A stretch of 64,000 nt of DNA from SB11 sp964584305 (GTDB taxonomy: Bacteria; Bacteroidota; Bacteroidia; UBA8524): NCBI GenBank assembly GCA_964584305.1, contig CAZOZL010000001.1:372001-436000 (forward strand). Direction: 5' to 3'. The stretch's first letter is position 1. Each line of letters starts with the position of its first letter. Under the pieces are notes generated by a model, which did not search any database, was not told where the DNA came from, and was given only the letters and a program-made list of their open reading frames with translations. The translations under genes were made by a program, and so were the position numbers. Shown one piece after another: positions 1-8,733 of this stretch.

Positions 1-242
1 GTAGGGTGCTTGCCTTGGTTTATTAGCTCTACTATTGCGTTTAGTTGATTTTCGAAATTGTAGGTATCATCAATACTTAGCCCTTTTAGCGGGCTAATTT
101 CGCCTATGCCTATACTATTGGCATTATTAATTTTGCTTAGCTTAAGTAACCAAACCTTTTTATTTTTTAATGTACTGCGAGATGTTTTTGCAGGAATTTT
201 AAATTTCAGAGAATGGGCTGTAACTGATGCTATAAAACTCAT
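1..242 (-). CDS. menC: o-succinylbenzoate synthase, N-terminal part (cut by window edge)
   Basis: The first 80 codons of a gene reading leftward off the window, starting at the ATG at 242. The peptide contains FKIPAKTSRSTLKNKK, then GIGEISPLKGLSIDD, the typical N-terminal cap of Bacteroidota o-succinylbenzoate synthase (enolase superfamily), where a TSRG-like stretch and a GIGE...GLSIDD stretch close over the active site. The enzyme dehydrates SHCHC to o-succinylbenzoate in menaquinone synthesis. It starts 1 base after the menA stop, so the two are almost certainly one transcript. The catalytic barrel lies outside the window, so the metal ligands cannot be checked. The menA context makes the assignment firm. 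Confidence 0.85.
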   Translation of the reverse strand, partial: MSFIASVTAHSLKFKIPAKTSRSTLKNKKVWLLKLSKINNANSIGIGEISPLKGLSIDDTYNFENQLNAIVELINQGKHP

Positions 243-243
243 A

Positions 244-1152
244 TTATAATAAAAAACTAAGTCCAAACATACCTAATGATATGGCTGCTGCCCCAAGTGA
301 ATATACTTTTAGCTCGTTGTTTAGCTTTTGCTCTTCCCCTTCTTTAGTTTTTGCTATTCTACTATAACTAAACAGTATTGGCAGCCAAAAAGCTACAAAT
401 GCCCAGTAAAACCATGTGGGTTGCGTATTGATGAATATATAAATACTTAATGACCAAAAACCAGTAAGCGTTAGTATTAGCTGGTACATCACTGTTTGTT
501 TTCTGCCAAGGCGCACGGCAAGTGTTATTTTATTGCTTGCTTCATCGTTTTTTATATCTCGTAGGTTATTAATGTTTAATACACCCACTGCCAAGCATCC
601 AAAGCTAACGGCCAGTAATAGTAGTAGCCAGTGTAGTTGTGTACTCATTAAAAAATATGTGCCACCTACTGCCACTAATCCAAAAAATATAAATACAAAT
701 ACATCGCCCAAGCCACTATACCCATACGCACCTTTGCCTACCGTGTATTTTATAGCCGCTGCAATGGCAGCAAGCCCAATGCTTAACATGGCTAATGTTT
801 GCAAATCACCAAAATTTTGTAATCCTATTTTTAAAAGTGCTATCCCGCTTGTTAAGCTAAGTATAGAAAATACGATAACTGCTATGCGCATGGCTTTTTC
901 AGAAATTGCGCCTGATTGTAGGGCTCTTTTAGGACCTACTCTATTCTCATTATCTGTGCCTTTTTTAAAATCGCCGTAATCATTGGCTAAGTTTGATAAT
1001 ATTTGCAAAAAAATTGCTGTAAGCAGTGCCAGCAAATAAATATTCCACTTAAAAACACCATCAATATTAGCGGCAAAAGCCCCCATAGTAATTGCGCCAA
1101 TGGCAAGGGGTAGTGTGCGAAGCCTAAATGCTTGTAGCCAGTTTTTAAACAT
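244..1152 (-). CDS. menA: 1,4-dihydroxy-2-naphthoate octaprenyltransferase
   Basis: An integral membrane UbiA-superfamily prenyltransferase that attaches the polyprenyl tail to dihydroxynaphthoate to make demethylmenaquinone. The 302-residue protein has the two Asp-rich motifs: NLANDYGDFKKGTD at residues 54-67 and NINNLRDIKNDEASNK at 193-208, separated and followed by hydrophobic helices. An in-frame ATG exists 99 bases upstream (1251), but the extra 33 residues are basic, lie inside the upstream gene and are absent from the family, so the start MFKNWLQAF at 1152 was chosen. The stop is 1 base before menC. Together with the upstream secreted protein this forms a leftward operon. Confidence 0.92.
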   Translation of the reverse strand: MFKNWLQAFRLRTLPLAIGAITMGAFAANIDGVFKWNIYLLALLTAIFLQILSNLANDYGDFKKGTDNENRVGPKRALQSGAISEKAMRIAVIVFSILSLTSGIALLKIGLQNFGDLQTLAMLSIGLAAIAAAIKYTVGKGAYGYSGLGDVFVFIFFGLVAVGGTYFLMSTQLHWLLLLLAVSFGCLAVGVLNINNLRDIKNDEASNKITLAVRLGRKQTVMYQLILTLTGFWSLSIYIFINTQPTWFYWAFVAFWLPILFSYSRIAKTKEGEEQKLNNELKVYSLGAAAISLGMFGLSFLL

Positions 1153-1186
1153 TGTTGCTACAAAGTTAGCGTATAGAGTGTAGAAA

Positions 1187-1837
1187 CTACTTCTTCTTTT
1201 TCTTTTTAAAATCGCCCCTTTTCCAAGCCTTAATAAACTTTGCCCAAGCAAAAGGGTTAAGAATATTTATAGGGGGCGTTTGCCCAGCATAGTAATATTT
1301 TGCTGCTTCTTGCCGTATCATCAAATCCTGATTTTCAGGACCATCAGCACCCATTGCTGCCGCTTGTTGCCGCAAAAATTCGCTCTCTAAATTTTTTCGA
1401 GCCAATACTTCCAATTCGTCTTCGGGAAGGTTAAGAGTAACAAAATAGTGATGCAAAAGCGCACTACTAATAAATGGGGTAATTATAACAGGTGCAAGGG
1501 TTAAAGTATCCTCAGCCAAAGTCATAATCATAGAGTATAGTTTACTATCGAGTGTTTTAGGCACTACATATTCTCTTTTTTTATAGCCTACACTGGAAAA
1601 CACAATAGTATCGCCTAAACGACTTACCAATGAGAAAATACCTTGTGCATTACTTGCCGAGCCGTAGTAGTTTCCCTTAACACGGATATTCACATCTTCT
1701 AATCCTCGTAAACTATCGCTACTTAGTACTATACCCGAAAACTGAACCAAAGAATCACCTTGAGTTTGTGCTATCGCATTTTTGAAATACAAGCTGTTTA
1801 TCAGGCAAAAAACGAGTATATATTTTATCTTAATCAC
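1187..1837 (-). CDS. secreted carboxypeptidase-regulatory-like domain protein
   Basis: 216 residues with a clear signal peptide (residues 1-23, ending in NAIAQ). A CarboxypepD_reg-like beta-sandwich follows at about residues 33-110 (FSGIVLSSDSLRGLEDVNI ... ASNAQGIFSLVSRLGDTIVFSSVGYKKR). This domain is typical of the N-terminus of Bacteroidota outer-membrane receptors but here stands without a TonB barrel. The C-terminal half is mostly helical and ends in a run of six lysines (FKKKKKK). The function is unknown. It precedes menA by 34 bases on the same strand and is probably co-transcribed; a link to menaquinone synthesis is not implied. Confidence 0.7.
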   Translation of the reverse strand: MIKIKYILVFCLINSLYFKNAIAQTQGDSLVQFSGIVLSSDSLRGLEDVNIRVKGNYYGSASNAQGIFSLVSRLGDTIVFSSVGYKKREYVVPKTLDSKLYSMIMTLAEDTLTLAPVIITPFISSALLHHYFVTLNLPEDELEVLARKNLESEFLRQQAAAMGADGPENQDLMIRQEAAKYYYAGQTPPINILNPFAWAKFIKAWKRGDFKKKKKK

Positions 1838-1878
1838 AAGTAGTATATATATATTTAAAAAACAGTAAGGGTTTGTTC

Positions 1879-3099
1879 TTAAAATACAAAGCCCAATACC
1901 AAAACTGATGCTACAATTATTGGTGAAGGTATTTTAGTATATAGCAATAATAATACCGTAGCAGTTAATACCAAAACACTTTCCCATTGATGCGCTATTC
2001 CTTTTGAAAGTAAATAGGCAGCGGCTAATACTAAACCTGCCGATGCCGCCGCAATACCCTCGAAAGCAAGTGTAATTAAAGGGTGTTTTTTTACTCTGTT
2101 CCAAATAGGGTATAGAAACATTATAAACAATGTCCCTGGTAAAAAAATGGCAACTGTACCAATTAACCCTCCTATTATTTGCCATTGTACTCCCCAGTCT
2201 TTCATAATCATGCTGCCAGTATATGCCGACAGGCTAAAAACAGGACCTGGCATTGCTTGCACAAAACCCACTCCTGATACAAACTCATCAGTAGTTAAAT
2301 ATGCCTTAAACTCTACAAACTGTTCATACATCATAGTAATTAAAACATTGCCCCCTCCAAATACCAAGCTGCCAAAGCGGTACGAGTTTTCAAACACTAA
2401 GAAAGGGCGTGCCTCTTCAATACCATCAGTAGCTTTTAATATAGCTGCTGATACCACAGCTACAATAAATACAGCAAAAAAATAGGTGAGATTACGCCAC
2501 CTAATTTTAATGTTTGGTTTTTTATACTGCCCTACTTTATTCTTGTTGTACCTATAAGTAATATACCCCCCCAAAACAATGATAATGGGAAATGCGTAAG
2601 GACCTAAAACTTGTAGCATAGCTAATAATGCTGCACCAAAATACAGTAACTTGTTCAGCGGTTTATCTTTCACCACATTATAAATTTTAATAGCCGCTAC
2701 TATAATAAACCCCACTACCATAGGCTGAATGTATTTTAAAAAATTATTGCTGGGCAATTGCGATTGGTGGTAGTGATAAAAAATAGAGAGTGTAGTCATG
2801 AATATGCTGGCGGGCAATACCCATATTAGCAGTGTTACAAAAGCACGCCAAGGACCTCCCATTTTATAGCCAATAGCGGTAATGGTTTGGGTAGATGTAG
2901 GACCAGGTAGTATTTGGCAAAAAGAGTATATATCTAAAAATTCTTTTTGGGAAAGGTATTGTCTCTCCTCAACCAGCCGTTTTATAAACAAGGTGAGGTG
3001 TGCACCCGAGCCGCCAACACTGGTTAAGGCAAGAATAAAAATATCTTTAAAATAGATAATCTTTTTTATTTGTTTTACTTTGACGCTGGGTAGTTCCAC
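1879..3099 (-). CDS. chrA: chromate transporter, two-domain (ChrA family)
   Basis: A 406-residue polytopic membrane protein with two homologous halves. The first has SVGGSGAHLTLF at about 27-38 and CQILPGPTSTQ with PGP at 65-67. The second has FGGGN at 247-251 and VQAMPGP with PGP at 284-286. The duplicated GG...PGP signature defines the long-chain ChrA (CHR) family, which exports chromate and possibly sulfate-like oxyanions. The substrate is inferred from the family; bacterial ChrA homologues are not all chromate-resistance proteins. The gene is monocistronic and diverges from the lipoprotein gene at 3165. A TATTTTTG -7 box on its strand lies at 3145-3138. Confidence 0.88.
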   Translation of the reverse strand: MELPSVKVKQIKKIIYFKDIFILALTSVGGSGAHLTLFIKRLVEERQYLSQKEFLDIYSFCQILPGPTSTQTITAIGYKMGGPWRAFVTLLIWVLPASIFMTTLSIFYHYHQSQLPSNNFLKYIQPMVVGFIIVAAIKIYNVVKDKPLNKLLYFGAALLAMLQVLGPYAFPIIIVLGGYITYRYNKNKVGQYKKPNIKIRWRNLTYFFAVFIVAVVSAAILKATDGIEEARPFLVFENSYRFGSLVFGGGNVLITMMYEQFVEFKAYLTTDEFVSGVGFVQAMPGPVFSLSAYTGSMIMKDWGVQWQIIGGLIGTVAIFLPGTLFIMFLYPIWNRVKKHPLITLAFEGIAAASAGLVLAAAYLLSKGIAHQWESVLVLTATVLLLLYTKIPSPIIVASVLVLGFVF

Positions 3100-3137
3100 A
3101 AAGTGCTGATGGTATTTTTGGCTAAGGTTGTTGCCCG

Positions 3138-3145
3138 CAAAAATA
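3138..3145 (-). promoter_or_regulatory. -7 promoter box of chrA
   Basis: Reads TATTTTTG on the minus strand, matching the Bacteroidota -7 consensus TAnnTTTG, 38 bases upstream of the chrA ATG. No clear TTG -33 element is present at the usual distance. Confidence 0.45.
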
Positions 3146-3164
3146 GAATTTATATAAATACAGG

Positions 3165-3689
3165 ATGCGATTTTTTAGAATATTTTTTGTTCTTATTACC
3201 ACTTTAGTAGTTTTAGCGGGCATTGGTGGTTGCAAGGATAATATTACCGACTATGACCGTGAAAAAGTATATTTGGACAGTTTAAAAACTAAAATTAAGA
3301 CTATTGATATTGCCCTAAATGTGGACGAAAAAGAATTACAAACCCGTATAGCCTTAATAAACACGTGGTATGTAAACTTGAAGGATACCAGTTACGATGT
3401 TGCAAAAAAAATGCAGGTAGATTTTAATGGGTTTAAAGTGGTATATAAAAAATACATTAATCATTTTTTTAGCTATGCCACTAAAAGAGATATACTAAAA
3501 GAACAGTATATACAGCTAAACAAGGAGGCTAAGGAGCAAACTATTACCCGTGCCGAATTTAAAGCCAAGTACAAGGAATTGCGTCAAAATATAAACACTG
3601 TTTATTTTGGTGCAACAACTATTGGGCAACCTGTTTATGAGTTAGAATTTAGTTGGAAAAGGTATTATAAAAAAATGGAACAGAAGTAA
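3165..3689 (+). CDS. hypothetical lipoprotein, helical
   Basis: 174 residues. The N-terminus MRFFRIFFVLITTLVVLAGIGGC is a type II signal peptide with lipobox IGGC (Cys23), so the protein should be anchored in a cell-envelope membrane. The rest is charged and predominantly helical (EKVYLDSLKTKIKTID ... KEQYIQLNKEAKEQTITRA), consistent with a coiled-coil or helical bundle. I do not recognise a family. It is divergent from chrA and convergent with the GNAT gene at 3696, so it is a single-gene unit. Confidence 0.65.
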   Translation: MRFFRIFFVLITTLVVLAGIGGCKDNITDYDREKVYLDSLKTKIKTIDIALNVDEKELQTRIALINTWYVNLKDTSYDVAKKMQVDFNGFKVVYKKYINHFFSYATKRDILKEQYIQLNKEAKEQTITRAEFKAKYKELRQNINTVYFGATTIGQPVYELEFSWKRYYKKMEQK

Positions 3690-3695
3690 TAAAGC

Positions 3696-4292
3696 CTAAA
3701 CCTCGTTTAATACTTCTTGTTTTGAGTTAATTATATCTTGGGCTTTAGCACGAATTTCCTTATCAGAAAAAGGAATAAAAGGTTTAGGTTCTTTAACGTG
3801 CTTCACTAAAGTTTTATGTACCCACAGCACATCATACCACTGGCTGTTTCTATACCCTACTTTTTTGTACACCCCAACAGGGGTAAAACTCATTTTTATA
3901 TGAAACATAGTGCTGCCTTCATTGGGTTGGGCAATACCTGCATATACATTTATGGTATTTTGGGCTTCCAAAATTTCGAGTAATGCTTCGTATAATAGTT
4001 TTGCCAAGCCTTTGCCTTGATAATCGTGGTGAACATATATAGCACTTTCGGCACACCACTTATAGGCTTCCCTATCCCTATGTTTTTTCGCATAGGCATA
4101 CCCCACTATCTTCCCATCATGTTCGGCAATTATCCATGGAAATTCAGCCAGCATTTTATCAATTTTCTGACAAAAAACTTTCGCCTCATCTACATCATAA
4201 TCAAACGTAACATCGGTTTCTTCTACATAAGGCGTATATATGGATAACACCCCATCCGCATCCTTACTACTGGCTAATCTAAGTTTAATCAT
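3696..4292 (-). CDS. GNAT N-acetyltransferase, phosphinothricin-acetyltransferase-like
   Basis: 198 residues. Begins MIKLRLASSKDADGVLSIY, followed by SAIYVHHDYQGKGLAKLLYEAL, the acetyl-CoA-binding Q/RxxGxG/A loop of the GNAT fold, and NVYAGIAQPNEGSTMFHIKMSF plus VGVYKKVGYRNSQWYDVLW, the layout of PAT/MnaT-type amine acetyltransferases. The substrate is unknown. The C-terminus has about 30 extra residues (KEPKPFIPFSDKEIRAK) beyond the usual domain. A longer reading from 4337 adds 15 residues without family support, so the ATG at 4292 was chosen. Confidence 0.8.
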   Translation of the reverse strand: MIKLRLASSKDADGVLSIYTPYVEETDVTFDYDVDEAKVFCQKIDKMLAEFPWIIAEHDGKIVGYAYAKKHRDREAYKWCAESAIYVHHDYQGKGLAKLLYEALLEILEAQNTINVYAGIAQPNEGSTMFHIKMSFTPVGVYKKVGYRNSQWYDVLWVHKTLVKHVKEPKPFIPFSDKEIRAKAQDIINSKQEVLNEV

Positions 4293-4630
4293 TTTATAAC
4301 TACCAAAAAAAACTACTTTGAAACAAGCACGGCGCAAAGTAAATAAATACTTGGATAATGTGATATATTTTTTATGAATAATGCTTATTTAGTATTCAAT
4401 TGTTGTTTTATTTCTTATCAATACAACCAGCCATAAGGAGGGAAAATATCATCCGTGCTTATTGTTGTAAGTTGTGTATTATACAAAGCAAAGGCACGGT
4501 GTTTAGGCTTCTTTTTTTAGTTAGATAACTTGTGTTATTAAATACTACTTCACATTCTTTTTTTTATTAATACGCTAATAATTTTAACACATGGCTCGCC
4601 TTTTTAGTCTTTATTAAACTAAAATGATTT
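4293..4630. other. 338-base intergenic region
   Basis: AT-rich gap between the divergent GNAT (minus) and YceI (plus) genes. It must contain the promoters of both. I see no convincing TAnnTTTG box, open reading frame, RNA gene or strong hairpin. Confidence 0.4.
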
Positions 4631-5161
4631 ATGAAAAAAACAATACTTATACTATTGCTACTTGCAGGCTCACTAAGTGCGCAATGTCAATTAAAGATAA
4701 CATCATCGTCAATAAAATTTAAGATTAAAAATTTTGGAATAGCCGTTAAAGGCTCATTTAGTGGTTTTAGCACTTCGCTTAATTTTAAACCAAGCAACTT
4801 AGCAAAAAGCAAAATTACCGCATCAATAAAAGTAAACACCATAAAAACAGGCAGTGCCGCCAGAGATAAACACCTTAAAAGTGATGATTTTTTTAATGCT
4901 GAAAAACATCCTACCATCACACTTTCATCTACAAAATTTACTCTGATAAAAGACAGTTTGTACACGGGTTTTTTCAAACTCACCCTAAAAGATAAAACTA
5001 AGGAAATTAACTTCCCTTTTACTTATGTTCAAGCTACTGGCGGTGGCGGAACATTTACAGGCACTTTTACTGTGAACCGACGGCACTTTGGGGTTGGCGG
5101 AAAAAGCCTTACCATGAGTGATGTTGCTACCGTAAACATAGTAGTAGTGGTTGGGAAATAA
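4631..5161 (+). CDS. YceI family secreted protein
   Basis: 176 residues with a signal peptide (MKKTILILLLLAGSLSAQCQ). It then shows the YceI lipocalin-like beta-barrel pattern: SSSIKFKIKNFGIAVKGSF, SKITASIKVNTIKTG, RDKHLKSDDFFNAEKHPTI and FPFTYVQATGGG...GTFTVNRRHFGVGG. The RDxHL..DFF..KHPTI stretch is diagnostic. The family binds isoprenoid-type lipids in the periplasm. This copy is rich in glycine and short for the family but looks intact. It is monocistronic. Confidence 0.85.
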   Translation: MKKTILILLLLAGSLSAQCQLKITSSSIKFKIKNFGIAVKGSFSGFSTSLNFKPSNLAKSKITASIKVNTIKTGSAARDKHLKSDDFFNAEKHPTITLSSTKFTLIKDSLYTGFFKLTLKDKTKEINFPFTYVQATGGGGTFTGTFTVNRRHFGVGGKSLTMSDVATVNIVVVVGK

Positions 5162-5333
5162 TCTCCGCGTACATAGAAGTATTAACTCTTACGCAAGGTT
5201 TTAGTATGGTTTTGCGAAGTTGAAGCAAGGCGAGAGAGTTTCCACCACCCCTTCGTTTGATACGATAAATACTCAATAACCTAAAAGTAAAGTTATATCA
5301 AACTCACATTAAATAGATGTGCAAAACATAAAT

Positions 5334-5350
5334 TCACCCATTTGGGTGAT
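5334..5350. repeat. short inverted repeat
   Basis: TCACCCATTTGGGTGA forms a 7-base stem with little or no loop in the gap between the YceI and glyoxalase-fold genes. There is no T-tract, so it is not a clear terminator. A regulator site is possible but unproven. Confidence 0.25.
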
Positions 5351-5411
5351 GTTCAAAGCAATAGTTTTACCGTTTATTGTGTATTATTTTTACAAAGATT
5401 AAACCCTAATT

Positions 5412-5798
5412 ATGAAAAGAGTAACAGGACTTGGTGGTGCATTTTTTAAGGCAAAAGACCCTAAAGCCTTAGCGGCATGGTATGATAAACATTTAGGACT
5501 AAACTTTGGCGACAACGCTTATTCTGTCCTTTTTTGGGACGAAGACCCGAAACCAGATAAAAGAGGAACTTCTGTTTTTTCCATTTTTGACGATAATACA
5601 CAATATTTTGCCCCATCAACCAATGCCTTTATGTTTAATTTGCGTGTAGAGGATTTGGATTGGCTGCTTGCTACCTTGAAAGATGAAGGGGTGCAAGTGC
5701 AGGGAGACAGTCAATTTATGGAAGGCATTGGGAAATTTGGCTGGGTGGTTGACCCTGAAGGTAACAAAATAGAATTGTGGGAACCTGCAAAAGCATAA
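5412..5798 (+). CDS. VOC-fold (glyoxalase/bleomycin resistance) protein
   Basis: 128 residues. VTGLGGAFFKAKDPKALAAWY at the N-terminus, FMFNLRVEDLDWLLATLKDEGVQV in the middle and GKFGWVVDPEGNKIELWEP at the C-terminus form the paired beta-alpha-beta-beta-beta modules of the vicinal-oxygen-chelate fold. The final DPEGNKIELWEP carries the usual metal-binding Glu. The protein is cytosolic and its substrate is unknown. It is a single-gene unit. Confidence 0.85.
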   Translation: MKRVTGLGGAFFKAKDPKALAAWYDKHLGLNFGDNAYSVLFWDEDPKPDKRGTSVFSIFDDNTQYFAPSTNAFMFNLRVEDLDWLLATLKDEGVQVQGDSQFMEGIGKFGWVVDPEGNKIELWEPAKA

Positions 5799-5823
5799 AC
5801 AACCAGTTATGTAAATAACATTA

Positions 5824-5991
5824 ATGCAAACGATAAATGCCTTTCGCCAACGCTTGTTTAAATGTATTTATAGTGATAACAACTTGAAAAAATGGATGCT
5901 TGAGTTTCAGGGCAATGTAGTTAGTACAATACTGACAAAGGAAGCCCGCCTGAATGGCACGGGTACGGTATCACTTTTTTATTATCATTAA
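5824..5991 (+). CDS. doubtful 55-codon reading frame
   Basis: An ATG-to-TAA frame beginning MQTINAFRQRLFKC and ending SLFYYH in the gap after the VOC gene. No family, signal peptide or promoter was recognised. Its 3' half runs through a palindromic repeat unit (5940-5966) that recurs in other intergenic regions, which argues that the frame is accidental. Confidence 0.15.
   Translation: MQTINAFRQRLFKCIYSDNNLKKWMLEFQGNVVSTILTKEARLNGTGTVSLFYYH
5940..5966. repeat. GC-rich palindromic intergenic repeat, copy 1
   Basis: Contains GCCCGCCTGAATGGCACGGG: CCCG and CGGG arms around a GAAYGG-like core. Related units occur at 32897-32914 (GCCCGAACGGTACGGGCA) and 42581-42609. The composition is much richer in GC than the flanking DNA, as expected for a REP-like element. 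Confidence 0.4.
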
Positions 5992-6072
5992 ATTTTTAAA
6001 ATTTGACATAATTTGCCCCAAACTCACTGTAATTTTAAAAGAAATTGACTTTAGTTGGTGAGTGCTATTTTA

Positions 6073-7176
6073 TTACACATTAAACCTAAAGTGCATCACA
6101 TCACCATCTTGTACTATATATTCTTTGCCTTCTACATTTAGCTTTCCTACTTCACGGCAGGCAGCTTCGCTTTCATATTTTACAAAATCCTGATAATGTA
6201 TTACTTCAGCCCTTATAAATCCTTTTTCAAAATCGGTATGTATTACTGCGGCAGCTTGTGGGGCTTTTGTGCCGTCAGTAATCGTCCAAGCACGCACTTC
6301 TTTTTCGCCTGCGGTGAAATAGGTAATTAAGTCTAATAGTTTATACGCTGATTTTATCAATTTTGTTACCCCTGATTCAGTCAACCCTAAATCTTGTAAA
6401 AACTCCATGCGGTCTTCAAAAGTATCCAACTGGGTAATATCTGCCTCTATTGCAGCACTAATAATCATTACTTCGGCATTTTCATGGGCAACGGAAGCTA
6501 TAAATTGTTTTGTATGTGCATTGCCGTTTACTACACTTGCTTCATCAACATTACACACATATAAAATGGGTTTGCCTGTTAGTAGTTGGTAATCTTTTAG
6601 TAGTAGTCTTTCGTCTTCGTTTTGGGGGGCTACTTGGCGGGCGGGTTTGCCTTGTTCTAAGGTGTTTTTTAAACGGTCTAATAAAACGGCTTCTTTTTTC
6701 GCCTGTGGGTCATTGCCTGTTTTGGCTACTTTACTAATTTTGATTAGGCGTTTCTCAACGGTATCAAGGTCTTTAAGTTGCAGTTCTGTATCAATAATTT
6801 CTTTATCACGCACGGGGTCAACACTACCGTCAACGTGTACTACATTATCATCATCAAAACACCGCACTACGTGTAGTATAGCATCGGTTGAGCGTATATT
6901 GCCCAAAAACTGATTGCCCAGCCCCTCACCCTTGCTTGCACCTTTTACCAGCCCCGCTATATCAACTATTTCTATGGTAGTAGGCAGTACTTTTTGTGGG
7001 TTTACCAGTTTTTCTAAAGTAGTAAGCCGCTCATCGGGTACGGTAATTACGCCAACATTAGGTTCTATGGTACAAAACGGGAAATTGGCTGCCTGTGCCT
7101 GTGCATTAGACAAGCAGTTGAAAAGGGTAGATTTACCTACATTGGGAAGCCCCACTATACCGCATTGTAATGTCAT
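6073..7176 (-). CDS. ychF: redox-regulated ATPase YchF (Obg family)
   Basis: 367 residues. P-loop GLPNVGKST at 9-17, switch region DIAGLVKGASKGEGLGNQFL at 72-91, and NVDE at 209-212 in place of the NKxD that confers guanine specificity. The NxxE change is the hallmark of YchF/Ola1, which prefer ATP. The C-terminal TGS domain ends VEGKEYIVQDGDVMHFRFNV. YchF binds ribosomes and affects stress responses and translation. It follows glmM by 34 bases on the same strand and is probably co-transcribed. Length and all motifs are normal. Confidence 0.97.
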   Translation of the reverse strand: MTLQCGIVGLPNVGKSTLFNCLSNAQAQAANFPFCTIEPNVGVITVPDERLTTLEKLVNPQKVLPTTIEIVDIAGLVKGASKGEGLGNQFLGNIRSTDAILHVVRCFDDDNVVHVDGSVDPVRDKEIIDTELQLKDLDTVEKRLIKISKVAKTGNDPQAKKEAVLLDRLKNTLEQGKPARQVAPQNEDERLLLKDYQLLTGKPILYVCNVDEASVVNGNAHTKQFIASVAHENAEVMIISAAIEADITQLDTFEDRMEFLQDLGLTESGVTKLIKSAYKLLDLITYFTAGEKEVRAWTITDGTKAPQAAAVIHTDFEKGFIRAEVIHYQDFVKYESEAACREVGKLNVEGKEYIVQDGDVMHFRFNV

Positions 7177-7210
7177 TTGATGTGTTAGATTATGGGTGTA
7201 AGTTAGGATA

Positions 7211-8599
7211 TTAGCCTTTAAGAATTTCGCTAATATCCATCATTATTTTTTGTGCTAAAGCATCAGCAGTATTTTTGCTGGTACTTTCAGAGTATATACG
7301 GATAATGGGTTCGGTATTAGATTTTCGCAAGTGTACCCATTCTTTGTCAAACTCAATTTTAAGCCCATCAATCATATTAACGGGTTGGGTTTTGTATTTC
7401 TCACGCACTTTTTTCAATACCTTATTCAAGTCAATATCATCTGTTAACTGTATTTTGTTTTTAGAGATATGATAATCGGGGTAGGTTTCACGCAGTATAG
7501 AAACCATTTGATCCAGCTTGGATAAGTGGCTTAAAAACAAAGCAATGCCTACTAAGGCATCCCGCCCATAGTGTAATTCTGGGTAAATAATACCGCCATT
7601 ACCTTCGCCACCAATTATTGCATTCTCGGCTTTCATGGTGTTTACTACATTTACCTCGCCTACAGCACTTGCAAAATATTCGCCACCATGTTTTTCAGTA
7701 ATATCTCGTAAAGCACGGGTGGATGAGAGGTTGGATACTGTATTGCCTTTGGTATTTTGCAAAACATAATCAGCTACTGCTACTAAGGTATATTCTTCGC
7801 CAAAGGGAACGCCGTTTTCGCTCACCAGTGCCAAGCGGTCAACATCAGGGTCAACCACAACACCCAAGTGGGCTTTATGAAATTTAACCTCGCCACAAAT
7901 AGCGGTTAAATGTTCGGGCAATGGTTCTGGGTTGTGCGGAAACTTGCCATTAGGGGTGCAAAATAGCTCTACTACCTCTTTTACTCCCAGTGCTTTTAGT
8001 AGCTTAGGTATAACTATACCACCAGTACTATTTACGGCATCAACAACAATTTTAAAATCTTTTGCTTTTATAGCCTCCACATCTACCAACGGAAGGGCAA
8101 GAATCTTTTTTATATGTTTATCAATATAAGTATCGTCTTTTTTGTACGAGCCTATTTTGTCAATTTCAGCATATTCAATTTCGTTAATTTTATCTGCTAA
8201 TGCTAAAACTTCAGTTCCATCTTCTGCTGAAATAAACTCGCCTTTTTCATTTAATAGTTTAAGTGCGTTCCACTGTTTTGGGTTGTGGCTGGCAGTAAGT
8301 ATTATGCCGCCCGCAGCTTTTTCATCAGGCACAGCTATTTCAACAGTGGGGGTGGTGCTTAGTCCTAAATCAATTACATCAAACCCTAAGCCCATTAGTG
8401 TACCCACTACCAAGTGGTTTACCATCTCGCCAGATATTCTAGCGTCTCTACCAATAACAATTGTGTTACTTTTGCTACGGTTTTTTAGCCATGTACCAAA
8501 AGCAGTAGTAAATTTAACTACATCGCTTGGTGTTAAACCGTTTCCAGCCTTGCCACCTATTGTGCCCCTAATCCCCGAAATAGACTTTATTAGTGTCAT
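7211..8599 (-). CDS. glmM: phosphoglucosamine mutase / phosphohexomutase
   Basis: 462 residues. ISGIRGTIGG at the start, the phosphoserine loop LTASHNPKQW (Ser104), the metal loop DPDVDRLA around residue 245, the sugar-binding GEGNGGIIYPELHYGRD and the phosphate-binding RKSNTEPIIRIYSES near the C-terminus. This is the alpha-D-phosphohexomutase family. In Bacteroidota this form is annotated GlmM (glucosamine-6-P to glucosamine-1-P), although the motifs do not fully exclude phosphomannomutase activity. An upstream in-frame ATG (8632) was rejected because a TATGTTTG -7 box lies between it and the ATG at 8599. Confidence 0.9.
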   Translation of the reverse strand: MTLIKSISGIRGTIGGKAGNGLTPSDVVKFTTAFGTWLKNRSKSNTIVIGRDARISGEMVNHLVVGTLMGLGFDVIDLGLSTTPTVEIAVPDEKAAGGIILTASHNPKQWNALKLLNEKGEFISAEDGTEVLALADKINEIEYAEIDKIGSYKKDDTYIDKHIKKILALPLVDVEAIKAKDFKIVVDAVNSTGGIVIPKLLKALGVKEVVELFCTPNGKFPHNPEPLPEHLTAICGEVKFHKAHLGVVVDPDVDRLALVSENGVPFGEEYTLVAVADYVLQNTKGNTVSNLSSTRALRDITEKHGGEYFASAVGEVNVVNTMKAENAIIGGEGNGGIIYPELHYGRDALVGIALFLSHLSKLDQMVSILRETYPDYHISKNKIQLTDDIDLNKVLKKVREKYKTQPVNMIDGLKIEFDKEWVHLRKSNTEPIIRIYSESTSKNTADALAQKIMMDISEILKG

Positions 8600-8616
8600 A
8601 ATTTTTTTTGAGGGTG

Positions 8617-8624
8617 CAAACATA
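8617..8624 (-). promoter_or_regulatory. -7 promoter box of glmM
   Basis: TATGTTTG on the minus strand matches TAnnTTTG and lies 17 bases upstream of the glmM ATG. It falls inside the longer possible reading frame and therefore supports the shorter start. Confidence 0.5.
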
Positions 8625-8733
8625 GTGAACACTGGGCAACTGTACCACCGTTTTTTAACCCAAAAATTTAATGTGAGTTAATACTTGTAGTTTGTATTTT
8701 CGCAGTAAGAAATATTTTAAGAAGCAACAAAGT